Positions 1-5,575 of a DNA stretch of 6,397 nucleotides are shown here, one piece after another. The notes below the pieces were generated by a model. That model was given only the letters and a program-made list of their open reading frames with translations. It did not search any database and had not been told where the DNA came from. The translations under genes were made by a program, and so were the position numbers. The DNA is taken from positions 1-6,397 of the forward strand of contig JAQCMZ010000063.1 of the NCBI GenBank assembly GCA_028274825.1, read 5' to 3'. Each line of letters opens with the position of its first letter. Position 1 is the stretch's first letter. The stretch is from Haloferacaceae archaeon. Its GTDB lineage: Archaea > Halobacteriota > Halobacteria > Halobacteriales > Haloferacaceae.

Positions 1-1
1 C

Positions 2-76
2 ATAGCCGTACGACTGATGGCCGTGGCAATATGGCTGACGATTCCGGGAATCCCTCCTAATGAAGGCTCAGGATAG
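2..76 (+). CDS. Possible C-terminal end of an upstream gene (partial)
   Basis: Reading from base 2 gives 24 residues ending at TAG (74-76). About 15 of them are hydrophobic (IAVRLMAVAIWLTIPGIPP) and could be the last membrane helix of a protein that begins outside the window. The frame starting at base 1 is also open until TAA at 58-60 and gives a hydrophilic tail, so the frame is not settled. Third-position GC does not separate the two. A GC-rich hairpin follows at 91-109, which fits a gene end. Family not recognised and low confidence. Confidence 0.22.
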   Translation: MAVRLMAVAIWLTIPGIPPNEGSG

Positions 77-90
77 TGAATACTACGACA

Positions 91-109
91 CGGCGGAGCG
101 AAACCGCCG
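91..109 (+). other. GC-rich hairpin, possible gene-end structure
   Basis: CGGCGG (91-96) pairs perfectly with CCGCCG (104-109) around a 7-base loop. It lies 15 bases after the possible upstream stop codon and about 108 bases before the next start. There is no T-tract after it, and archaeal termination usually relies on T-tracts, so a terminator role is only a guess. Confidence 0.25.
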
Positions 110-186
110 CGGAATCGCGCGCACTGATTATCGAGTCTGTTGCATTCGGGTAACACCGCTCATCAGCGAGAATCCTAGGGCCATCA

Positions 187-194
187 TTTTTATT
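187..194 (+). promoter_or_regulatory. TATA box of the DUF5806-like gene (leaderless)
   Basis: TTTTTATT is centred about 27 bases before the ATG at 217, in otherwise GC-rich DNA. This is the spacing expected for TFB/TBP promoters whose transcript begins at or next to the start codon, the common leaderless arrangement in haloarchaea. There is no Shine-Dalgarno-like sequence before the ATG, which supports this start. Confidence 0.55.
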
Positions 195-216
195 CACTGC
201 AGCGGAATACCCGCGT

Positions 217-1062
217 ATGACTGATGATCCGGAGACAGCGGGCAGTCCGGACGATACGACCGACCCTGACGAGGTCACCGGGCTGAATGACGGGAGAACA
301 GACGTCCAGGGCTCGTCTGCCGGTCCCGGTCCCGATTCCGACTCCGACTCTGACCTCGGGTCTGGCTCTGGCTCCAACTCTGGCTCCGGCTCCGGTTCCG
401 GTAACGAGAGTAACTCCGAGCGGACTCACGGTGACGATATCAATGAGTCTGTTGGCGAAAATTCAGGATCGACTCTCGAACAGGACACGCCGCCCAGTAA
501 CGAGGCGAACCCAGACAGCACTGACGGCGAGTCGGTCCCGACGGACGTGCAGCGATACGAGCGCTTCAGCAAAATGGACGGCGCCCAGTACGACCGAGTG
601 AACGAGTTTCTTCGGGATCGCACGTACGTGACAGCCCGCGAGTGGGCGATTGCTCGCCTCTGTGCTGATTTTCGCACGGAGACGGGCGTGGAAATGACGA
701 AGATTGGTGAGAATCTCCCACAACTCATCCCCTTTATGACAGATACGTACAGCCCACAAGCCGTGAACCAGGCGCGAGCCTCGTTCGAGGAAAAAGTCAC
801 GAAGGCCGGAGCCACGTTCCTCTACGGGGCCATGTCCGGATTCTTCGCCGCTGGAGATCTCGACGAGGTGATGTACGAAGTCACCGAGGTGGCGAAATTC
901 CTGCTGGAGGTGGAGGGTGTCGATCTTGACGTCGAAGACGAACTAGAAGCCGAAGACCGGATCTCTTCAGTGATGCGAGAAGTCCGCGAGTCGAGCCAAC
1001 AACTCCGGAGTACCGAGATGCAGTGTCCAGAGTGTGGCCACGTTCACGAGCCATCTGAGTAA
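217..1062 (+). CDS. Conserved haloarchaeal protein, DUF5806-like, with low-complexity N-terminus
   Basis: The 281-residue protein has two parts. Residues 1-110 are disordered and very acidic, with a Ser-Asp run (40-46) followed by Gly-Ser repeats (48-62). Residues 111-265 are a compact, mostly helical domain, including DRTYVTAREWAIARLCADF (about 134-152) and MTKIGENLPQLIPFM (160-174). This domain matches my memory of a family widespread in Halobacteria (DUF5806), whose function is unknown. The C-terminus ends in CPECGHVH (270-277), a CxxC knuckle plus two His that could bind zinc, alone or by pairing in a dimer. No signal peptide or membrane helix is present, so it is probably cytoplasmic. 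The ATG at 217 fits the TATA box at 187-194. The gene converges with the small zinc-finger gene downstream. The family name comes from recall; coding status is secure. Confidence 0.9.
   Translation: MTDDPETAGSPDDTTDPDEVTGLNDGRTDVQGSSAGPGPDSDSDSDLGSGSGSNSGSGSGSGNESNSERTHGDDINESVGENSGSTLEQDTPPSNEANPDSTDGESVPTDVQRYERFSKMDGAQYDRVNEFLRDRTYVTAREWAIARLCADFRTETGVEMTKIGENLPQLIPFMTDTYSPQAVNQARASFEEKVTKAGATFLYGAMSGFFAAGDLDEVMYEVTEVAKFLLEVEGVDLDVEDELEAEDRISSVMREVRESSQQLRSTEMQCPECGHVHEPSE
334..402 (+). repeat. In-gene Ser-Asp / Gly-Ser repeat tract
   Basis: Six-base units of the type TCCGAC, then GGCTCC/GGCTCT, encode alternating Ser-Asp then Gly-Ser. Synonymous variation between units (TCC/TCT, GGC/GGT) means this is not a perfect microsatellite, but it can still expand or contract by slippage or unequal recombination. 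It lies in the disordered N-terminal extension of the 217-1062 gene and probably acts as a flexible, hydrated linker. Confidence 0.75.
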
Positions 1063-1220
1063 AACTTCACCAGCCGGTCACACTGCCGGCGGGCCATTGT
1101 CTGTGAACGGATGTCTGTTCAGCGGCTGACGACTAGCCGGTCTCTCAGTTGATATCTTACCCGTTGCCACCAGCAGTCTCATCTCTGACACTAGACCGCG
1201 GTCTGACGGGTCACAACAGT

Positions 1221-1260
1221 GTCGGCGCAGACACGCTTGACTCTGCCCGTGGGTGCCGAC
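1221..1260. other. Two-part inverted repeat in the convergent intergenic region
   Basis: GTCGGC (1221-1226) pairs with GCCGAC (1255-1260). Directly inside it GCAGA (1227-1231) pairs with TCTGC (1242-1246), with an 8-base bulge on one side. It starts 32 bases beyond the stop of the small zinc-finger gene (minus strand), within the 229 bases between two convergent stops. It could mark the 3' end of either transcript. No other feature was seen in 1063-1291. Confidence 0.3.
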
Positions 1261-1291
1261 TCCAGGTGGCATTCGTAGCCTTCTCGAACGG

Positions 1292-1456
1292 TCAGTCGCC
1301 TGTCTGTCTACTTGACCGAGCCTGTCGGACATCTGCTCCGTCCCGGATCATATCGGGACACTGAGGACAGACCCGTGGTTCGGGGATTTCTTCTGGGGTG
1401 AACACGCGCACGTAGCGTTCGGTCACGAATGAACCGCAGTTTTGACACGTTGGCAT
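1292..1456 (-). CDS. Small four-cysteine zinc-finger protein (DUF7563-like)
   Basis: Translation of the minus strand gives 54 residues beginning MPTCQNCGSFVTERYVRVF and ending in TGA at 1292-1294. Two CxxC knuckles (C4/C7 and C30/C33: CQNC and CPQC) sit 22 residues apart, a classic zinc ribbon. The intervening YVRVFTPE segment and the D-V-R-x-A-R-S tail match tiny zinc-finger proteins common in Halobacteria, which I recall as DUF7563. Small haloarchaeal zinc fingers are often regulators or stress-related, but this one's role is unknown. An in-frame TAG lies directly before the ATG, so the start cannot be further upstream. The gene is convergent with the DUF5806-like gene. No clear TATA box is visible; CAAACAAA about 29 bases upstream is weak. 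Confidence 0.85.
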   Translation of the reverse strand: MPTCQNCGSFVTERYVRVFTPEEIPEPRVCPQCPDMIRDGADVRQARSSRQTGD

Positions 1457-1592
1457 CTATCGTTGTATCATCTCAATCGCGTTTGTTTGCTCACGGTGCG
1501 TCTCCAACCTACGTCGATTGATACTCGGCCGGTATTGACGGCGCCACCAGTCGATTCTGACTGTGACACTCTGAACACACAGACATGAGTCA

Positions 1593-1650
1593 TCACACTT
1601 CATAACTCAGGCCCCAATATTACAGCGTTTTAATACGCGGTGAAGTGTGA
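1593..1650. repeat. Perfect 10-bp inverted repeat between two minus-strand genes
   Basis: TCACACTTCA (1593-1602) is exactly complementary to TGAAGTGTGA (1641-1650). A smaller nested stem, GCGT (1625-1628) with ACGC (1635-1638), encloses TTTAAT. The outer arm ends 4 bases from the stop codon of the membrane-protein gene, and the repeat is upstream of the zinc-finger gene. It could be the terminator or 3' stabiliser of the membrane-protein transcript, a two-site operator, or the ends of a very short element. The sequence alone does not decide. Confidence 0.6.
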
Positions 1651-1654
1651 CTGT

Positions 1655-2140
1655 TCAGCCGGCCAGTGACAGACCTGAAACCACAGCCGTTACAACGAGT
1701 ACATAGCTTATCGCACAGACAGCCCAGTCGCGGGCCACTTGTCGGGATCGCTGTCGAGAGAGCCCCTTCACTCGCGGGAGCGGGACAAGAATGAAAAATC
1801 CAATCATCAGCGCCGGATACGCCGTGGCGGTGACGAGTAGCGCAAGACGTGCCGATTCGAGTCCGACCTCAATTGTGGTGGCCGTCAGCAGGGTGGCGAG
1901 GATCCCCGCGATTGTCACGAAAAGAATGCCAGCACCAGTCCCGGCGACGTAGTGGACGGTTGAGGCCAGTCGTGCTGGTGCCTCGTCGGGTGGTGTCTCA
2001 GTGAGAACACCCGCAGCCACGAGTGGCGTCGTCTCTCCTTCTGGGAGCCGTGACATAATCAGATCCATCACCAGTGTTGCCGCCAATCCGGCGCCAGCCC
2101 CGGCGACAACTGTCTGCGGACCGAACGATTCAATGATCAT
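1655..2140 (-). CDS. Haloarchaeal four-helix integral membrane protein of unknown function
   Basis: From ATG at 2140 the protein has 161 residues with four predicted membrane helices, at about 9-29, 64-90, 96-121 and 140-159. An acidic loop (GETTPLVAAGVLTETPPDEA, about 35-54) lies between helices 1 and 2, and a basic loop (VKGLSRQRSRQVARD, 124-138) between helices 3 and 4. By the positive-inside rule the basic loop, and so both termini, should face the cytoplasm. The reading frame stays open 58 codons further upstream, but that part is Pro/Arg-rich, lacks haloarchaeal character and would run through the TATA-like box, so I use the inner ATG. I recognise the general look of a Halobacteria-specific membrane protein but no named family or substrate. 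An inverted repeat follows the stop codon. Confidence 0.8.
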   Translation of the reverse strand: MIIESFGPQTVVAGAGAGLAATLVMDLIMSRLPEGETTPLVAAGVLTETPPDEAPARLASTVHYVAGTGAGILFVTIAGILATLLTATTIEVGLESARLALLVTATAYPALMIGFFILVPLPRVKGLSRQRSRQVARDWAVCAISYVLVVTAVVSGLSLAG

Positions 2141-2167
2141 GCATTCATCTCGGGCGGCGTTCGTTTC

Positions 2168-2174
2168 AGAATAC
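2168..2174 (-). promoter_or_regulatory. TATA-like box of the membrane-protein gene
   Basis: On the minus strand GTATTCT is centred about 31 bases before the ATG at 2140, consistent with a transcript that begins a few bases before the start codon. The match is modest. It supports choosing the inner ATG, because a longer protein would have to be translated through this box. Confidence 0.4.
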
Positions 2175-2342
2175 CGATTCGAAGGCTTACCGGGCCCACA
2201 CAACGGGGTCGGCACCCTCCCGAGCGGGCCCAGCGTGAGCCGGGGGCTCTCCGAGTCAAATACCGGCGGGTTCAGCAGTGAAAAAGGATACACGCGAACG
2301 AGACAGCGACCCACGATATGGCTTCAGCCACTGGATGAAACC

Positions 2343-2544
2343 GACCATTTTGATACAACTTCAAGCATGTGCGTAAAATGGTCACCCGACGTGCTGAGGC
2401 GGAGAATTTGCTCAACACGGCCTCAGGTCGGGACCACTCTAGCGCACATACTACCCCAGTCCACCCAGCAGCAGGTGGCTCAACATGTCGTCCTCCGTGA
2501 CTCTCCGTCGGTGACTGCAGTCGAGAGTCGGAGAGAGCTGCTGG
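2343..2544. ncRNA. Candidate structured RNA (cluster of inverted repeats)
   Basis: Four perfect helices can be drawn by eye: GACCATTTT (2343-2351) with AAAATGGTC (2375-2383); CTGAGGC (2394-2400) with GCCTCAG (2420-2426); CCAGCAGC (2465-2472) with GCTGCTGG (2537-2544); and, nested one base inside the last at its 3' side, CTCTCCG (2501-2507) with CGGAGAG (2529-2535). The inner loop holds the palindrome GACTGCAGTC (2513-2522). CCACC/GGTGG (2461-2465, 2474-2478) is an alternative to the third helix. It does not match RNase P RNA, SRP RNA or tRNA as I know them. Strand unknown. Some of these helices are expected by chance in GC-rich DNA, so this is a candidate only. Confidence 0.25.
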
Positions 2545-2710
2545 CCCAGCCCACTGTCTACGTGGCCGGACGATTGTGAGTGGCACGCACTCACCAGAGC
2601 GGGCACCGATAGGCAGATATCCACTCACGCTGCACCCAGCGGCGGACCGACGCTGTATTAATGAGCCCGTCGGTTACAGCTGTACTCGACCGGTACCACT
2701 GACGGGCGGA

Positions 2711-2733
2711 TCCCACGACACGGCTCCGTGGGA
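2711..2733. other. Hairpin in the intergenic region
   Basis: TCCCACG (2711-2717) pairs perfectly with CGTGGGA (2727-2733) around a 9-base loop. It lies about 160 bases beyond the stop of the TraB-like gene, which reads on the minus strand. No T-tract adjoins it and its role is unknown. Confidence 0.3.
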
Positions 2734-2893
2734 GTGGTTCAAACACAAATCACCTCATGGACAGTCGTAGCTGTCAGGATGAGCGAAGTGAGTAATCGGT
2801 CCAGAGAGACAGAGGAGCGTTCGGTAAATGATCTATCCCACAGTTCGGGGATTCCACACACGATAGCAACTGAGCCATCATGTTCTGTTCCGT

Positions 2894-3802
2894 TCAGTAG
2901 AACCGAAAGTCAGTGGGCAGTGTGCGGCGGTTGTCACGGTACGCTTCCAGATAATATCGAATCCCAGGGCCGTGTGCGGCGCCCACAACCAGGTGAACGT
3001 CTTCGTCCGTGTCGTTGTGGTGAATCGCATAATCGGCCATGCGCTCGTTGCGGGCGTGCGAGACTTTCTCGAGTCGGGGATTATGCCGGCGGAGCCACTC
3101 CCGTTCTAACGGCTGCGGGAGGAACGCGCGGTCGTAGTACCGCTGGAGTTCGATCAGTCGCTGCGGATTCTCGACAGCACAGCGGCGTAATCGGAACGAT
3201 TCGAAGTCATCCCCCGTCGCGAGTTGTTCGTGGCTTCCGAAAACCGCCGAGAGAGCGCTCCCGAGCCCTCGGGTAATCCGATTACCGTACACACGCTCTC
3301 CGGAGACGACCCACTCGAAGACAGTATCGCGAAGCCGACCGGTCAACGAGCCGAGATCCTCGCGGATCCCGTTGAAATCCGGCGCACTTGGTGAGTAGTT
3401 GACTGCCATCGAGCGATCGGCTGTCGCCCACCGATAATCGTCCATCTCAGTGACTTGTGGGAAGTTGTTAAAATACAGTGGTCGGATCCCCTGTTCGCAA
3501 TATACCGTAGCGTCTCCCTCAAGTATCCGTGACGTGTGCTCGCGAAAGAACGTTCGCTCTTCGTCTGTCCCCGTGTGTGTGACACCGTGAATGTAGAAGT
3601 TCTGATCGTTGATCTGCACTCGGTCGCCGGGTAGTCCAGACGACTGCGCTTTATTCAGCTGTCGAGTGCGTCGTGCAGCAGTCCAGATCTTTTTTGCACG
3701 GAGGTATGCGTCGTGTTCTGAGGAGGTTTCAAGCAGGTTTTGAAGATCAGCGAGGCTCTCTGTATTCCGGATAGCCGCGATAATATCGCGATCCGCGTTC
3801 AT
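2894..3802 (-). CDS. TraB/TIKI-like putative metallohydrolase, soluble
   Basis: The 302-residue acidic protein carries the landmarks of the TraB/TIKI (PrgY-like) superfamily in the right order. There is a first GxxH motif, IHGVTH (71-76), then a Glu and an Arg in CEQGIR (102-107), an RNxxM motif, ARNERM (250-255), and a second GxxH, VVGAAHGPGI (272-281). In characterised members, such as the Wnt-cleaving TIKI proteases, GxxH histidines and the acidic residue bind metal for peptide hydrolysis. Bacterial relatives affect pheromone peptides. Residues 1-62 look helical and precede the domain. Typical archaeal TraB proteins are longer, with membrane helices at the C-terminus; here I see no signal peptide or membrane segment, so a cytoplasmic enzyme is expected. 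Substrate unknown. It stands alone with no peptide or conjugation gene nearby. The ATG at 3802 has no strong TATA box; CATTTG about 27 bases upstream is weak. Confidence 0.75.
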   Translation of the reverse strand: MNADRDIIAAIRNTESLADLQNLLETSSEHDAYLRAKKIWTAARRTRQLNKAQSSGLPGDRVQINDQNFYIHGVTHTGTDEERTFFREHTSRILEGDATVYCEQGIRPLYFNNFPQVTEMDDYRWATADRSMAVNYSPSAPDFNGIREDLGSLTGRLRDTVFEWVVSGERVYGNRITRGLGSALSAVFGSHEQLATGDDFESFRLRRCAVENPQRLIELQRYYDRAFLPQPLEREWLRRHNPRLEKVSHARNERMADYAIHHNDTDEDVHLVVGAAHGPGIRYYLEAYRDNRRTLPTDFRFY

Positions 3803-3961
3803 CTAACTTTACTAGATGGCCCCGGCGCAAATGGGTGTCGTTACAGAAAATCAAGGAGATATTCGCCGGGGATCATGAAACGATACAGTTGAGACGTCCG
3901 GCACCAACACCTGGAGATTGAGGGTGCGATGCATCTCACGAGCAAACTCCAGACGTTACCA

Positions 3962-4020
3962 CGTGAACTACCCCGCCCCACTCGCCTGCTGGCGTAGGCT
4001 CCTTGAGGATGGAGGTTAGC
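3962..4020. mobile_element. Possible decayed IS200/IS605-type end or MITE
   Basis: The stretch GTGAACTACCCCGCCC (about 3963-3978), a small hairpin CGCC-tgct-GGCG (3983-3994), GGCTCCTTGAGG (3997-4008) and GGAGGTTAGC (4011-4020) resembles sequences I recall near the ends of haloarchaeal IS200/IS605 (tnpB-bearing) elements. There a CCCCGCCC arm pairs with a GGGCGGGG arm. Here the right arm has lost perfect complementarity, suggesting decay. No tnpA or tnpB reading frame is present. The resemblance is from memory and unverified. Confidence 0.3.
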
Positions 4021-4036
4021 GTCTGTACACTGCTAA

Positions 4037-4477
4037 TTAGTCAGCCTCACGTTCAAGAGCAGATTGGCGGAGTCTCTGGCAGCGGTCCGACTCTGCTGTC
4101 AGTTCTGGGACTTCGGTGGGTCGCATATTCTCATCGACGGCAACGAACACAAATATCGAATCAGTTGTCTGCTCGCGCTCACCCGTTCGGGGCTGTTCAC
4201 GAAAGGCTCGAAGCCTGACACGGACGCTCGTTTGTCCGACAGCAAACGCATACGACTCGACGACACAGGTATCCCCCTGGGGGATAGGTTTCTCAAAGTC
4301 GAGTTGGCGGATTTGTGCCGTGACACAAGTTTCGCCTGCGTGTCGCATAGCCGACATAGCCCCGGTCTCGTCCATCCATTTGACGACTTTACCCCCGTGA
4401 GCCGAGGCGTAATTGTTCGTGTCGTCGGGCTGGACCCGTTCACGGTTCTCGATGTAAGTCTCGCTGATGTTCGGCAC
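4037..4477 (-). CDS. Hotdog-fold acyl-CoA thioesterase
   Basis: Numbered from the GTG at 4477, the 146-residue protein has the signature of BACH/YciA-type acyl-CoA thioesterases. NNYASAHGG (21-29) leads into KVVKWMDETGAMSAMRHAG (30-48), the central hotdog helix with the conserved Asp of WMD (D36). VTAQIRQLDFEKPIPQGD (52-69) and VGQTSVRVRLRAF form the strands, followed by FVFVAVDE and the Pro-Thr-x-Val-Pro tail. It should hydrolyse acyl-CoA to free acid and CoA in the cytoplasm, as a homo-oligomer; chain-length preference cannot be read. The frame can also start at a TTG at 4522, 15 codons upstream. I prefer GTG because MPNISETYIENRE resembles the usual N-terminus, and a TATA-like box (4499-4506) lies about 25 bases before it. 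It is divergent from the CinA-like gene. Confidence 0.9.
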   Translation of the reverse strand: MPNISETYIENRERVQPDDTNNYASAHGGKVVKWMDETGAMSAMRHAGETCVTAQIRQLDFEKPIPQGDTCVVESYAFAVGQTSVRVRLRAFREQPRTGEREQTTDSIFVFVAVDENMRPTEVPELTAESDRCQRLRQSALEREAD

Positions 4478-4498
4478 ACTCGCCGATACAGTGGGAGA

Positions 4499-4506
4499 TT
4501 GCAAAA
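4499..4506 (-). promoter_or_regulatory. TATA-like box of the thioesterase gene
   Basis: On the minus strand TTTTGCAA is centred about 25-26 bases before the GTG at 4477, suggesting a leaderless transcript. It falls inside the extra codons that a TTG start at 4522 would add, so it argues against that start. Upstream of 4522 the DNA is GC-rich with no TATA-like box. Confidence 0.38.
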
Positions 4507-4770
4507 GCGGTGAGGTGTCCAAAGAGCCTCAATCATGTGGTCTGCGAGCAAGCCCGTGAGGCGTGGATGTCAGGCAACGTTCGTCGGCTGGGTGATGACT
4601 GGCAGAATCGTCATTATCTTCGATATCTCCGGGTGATAGCCAGTGGATTGTTTCGTGGCGCCATCTGGTCTAGCCACCCGAACTGAATGCCCGGGCGGTT
4701 CACAGGGAGCCCCACAGAGACCCGGCCATGGCCCCGGCTCCGACTCCGGTTCAGGTTATAGAGAGTAACG

Positions 4771-4784
4771 CGAAAGCAATATTC
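4771..4784 (+). promoter_or_regulatory. BRE and TATA box of the CinA-like gene (leaderless)
   Basis: CGAAAG (4771-4776), a good BRE-like purine run, directly precedes CAATATT (4778-4784), centred about 26 bases before the ATG at 4807. The arrangement predicts transcription starting at or one base before the start codon. No Shine-Dalgarno sequence is present. Confidence 0.6.
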
Positions 4785-4806
4785 ACCTGCAGAGTTCCCG
4801 TCTGGT

Positions 4807-5541
4807 ATGGACGTCACTCTCCTCACCGTCGGTGATGAGTTGTTGGCCGGAGACACACAGAACACGAACGCGACATGGTTGGCCGACCGTCTCACAGACC
4901 GTGGAGTGTCTGTCGAGCGAATCCTCGTGATTCCGGACGACAGAGAGACGATTGCGAATCGGGTGTCTGAATACGCCGACACGTACGACGCCGTCATAGT
5001 CACCGGTGGGATTGGTGGGACTCCTGACGATGTGACACTCGAGGCAGTTGCCGACGCGTTCGGCCGCTCTATGCAGGTCGACGACCGCGCGCTGGACCAC
5101 GTCAAAGAGACGCTGCGAGAGATTGAAGACCGACTCCCGGAAATTGATCTCGACGTGAAGACGGAAGCGTCAATTCCTGAGGGAGCACGCCCGTTGCTCA
5201 ACGACGTTGGGTTGGCGCCAGGGTGTGTACTCGAATCTGTGTACGTGCTACCGGGAATCCCAAAGGAACTGCACGGGATGTTCGAAAACGTTGCGACGGA
5301 GTTTTCCGGTGATGTTCGGTCGAGATTCCTGTACACGACCGAACCGGAGGCAAATCTCATTCCAGCACTTGGTGAGATCGAACAACAGCTAGACGTTTCG
5401 GTCGGGTGTTACCCCGACAGGGACGCAGGCCACAATCGGCTCAAACTCTCCGCTCACGACGAGACGACCCTCGCAGAGGCAACAACATGGCTACTCGGAC
5501 AGGTTGACGCAAGTAAGACCCCAGTCGAACGAGACTGGTGA
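4807..5541 (+). CDS. CinA N-terminal-domain protein (MoCF/COG1058, competence/damage-inducible A type)
   Basis: This 244-residue protein starts with the MoCF_biosynth (molybdopterin-binding-like) fold of CinA. TVGDELLAGDTQNTN (7-21) is the first conserved motif of the family, and TGGIGGTPDDVT (66-77) is the second, lining the nucleotide or pterin pocket. Residues about 165-244 match the rest of the CinA N-terminal unit. The C-terminal PncC nicotinamide-nucleotide amidase domain of bacterial CinA is absent, as in many archaeal versions. Bacterial counterparts of this domain hydrolyse ADP-ribose or related dinucleotides in NAD/FAD repair; the haloarchaeal substrate is not established, so names such as competence or damage-inducible are only family labels. 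The leaderless promoter at 4771-4784 fixes the ATG. It is divergent from the thioesterase gene and followed about 95 bases later by an insertion sequence, which leaves it intact. Confidence 0.9.
   Translation: MDVTLLTVGDELLAGDTQNTNATWLADRLTDRGVSVERILVIPDDRETIANRVSEYADTYDAVIVTGGIGGTPDDVTLEAVADAFGRSMQVDDRALDHVKETLREIEDRLPEIDLDVKTEASIPEGARPLLNDVGLAPGCVLESVYVLPGIPKELHGMFENVATEFSGDVRSRFLYTTEPEANLIPALGEIEQQLDVSVGCYPDRDAGHNRLKLSAHDETTLAEATTWLLGQVDASKTPVERDW
5521..5538 (+). other. Hairpin over the last codons of the CinA-like gene
   Basis: CCAGTC (5521-5526) and GACTGG (5533-5538) form a perfect 6-bp stem with a 6-base loop, ending right at the TGA stop (5539-5541). It may protect or terminate the transcript, but no T-tract follows directly, so the role is unproven. 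Confidence 0.3.
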
Positions 5542-5575
5542 GGGTCGCGGAACTGTTAGGAGATTTCGTCGTATG

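Larger units (their letters stand above)
2141..2893. other. 753-base gene-poor intergenic region
   Basis: No reading frame here has the acidic composition, family motifs or promoter of a real haloarchaeal gene; the open frames are rich in Arg, Pro, Ser, His and Cys. It holds two copies of CGGGCCCA (2191-2198 and 2225-2232), a cluster of inverted repeats at 2343-2544 and a hairpin at 2711-2733. From about 2780 the plus strand shows a short run of gene-like residues (MSEVSNRSRETEER), but this frame continues as an antisense shadow of the next gene. The region could carry an RNA gene or decayed sequence. Confidence 0.5.
4478..4806. other. Divergent intergenic region, 329 bases
   Basis: It separates two outward-reading genes and contains a TATA-like box for each (4499-4506 on minus, 4771-4784 on plus). 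No convincing gene was found. A 33-codon plus-strand frame from the ATG at about 4534 has no recognisable features. Notable sequence: a 10-base palindrome GGCCATGGCC (4724-4733), and ACTGGC (4598-4603) inverted as GCCAGT (4639-4644). These may be chance or regulator sites. Confidence 0.5.

Noticed and set aside
57..429. Minus-strand frames opposite the Ser/Gly repeat (57-377 and 190-429)
   Set aside because: They are antisense translations of the repeat tract, rich in Glu-Pro/Glu-Ser or Val-Gly-Ala-Arg, with no promoter or family likeness.
1078..1332. 84-codon minus-strand frame overlapping the zinc-finger gene
   Set aside because: It is Arg/Gln/Pro-rich, in a different frame from the convincing zinc-finger gene, with no domain.
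1509..1586. 25-codon minus-strand frame containing CSEC (MSVCSECHSQ)
   Set aside because: Too short, only one CxxC knuckle, no promoter or recognisable family.
2225..2280. tRNA-like arrangement around GCGGGTTCAGCAG
   Set aside because: The T-loop consensus fails (no A at position 58) and no acceptor stem can be closed.
2001..2579. 192-codon plus-strand frame
   Set aside because: The first part is antisense to the membrane-protein gene; the rest is Ser/Arg/Gln-rich without haloarchaeal acidic bias or any motif.
2272..2628. 118-codon minus-strand frame over the inverted-repeat cluster
   Set aside because: Basic, Ser/Arg/Trp/Cys-rich composition, no motif and no TATA box; it looks like a chance open frame.
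2576..2770. 64-codon plus-strand frame starting at GTG
   Set aside because: His/Pro/Arg-rich composition with no family likeness or promoter.
2728..3276. 182-codon plus-strand frame with several CxxC pairs
   Set aside because: Most of it is antisense to the TraB-like gene; the Cys and Arg pattern arises from the opposite strand's codons.
4064..4551. Several long frames overlapping the thioesterase on both strands
   Set aside because: They are shadows of the thioesterase gene and lack its conserved motifs.
4614..5360. 248-codon minus-strand Ser/Arg-rich frame
   Set aside because: It is antisense to the CinA-like gene; Ser/Arg/Thr-rich composition is typical of such shadows in high-GC DNA.
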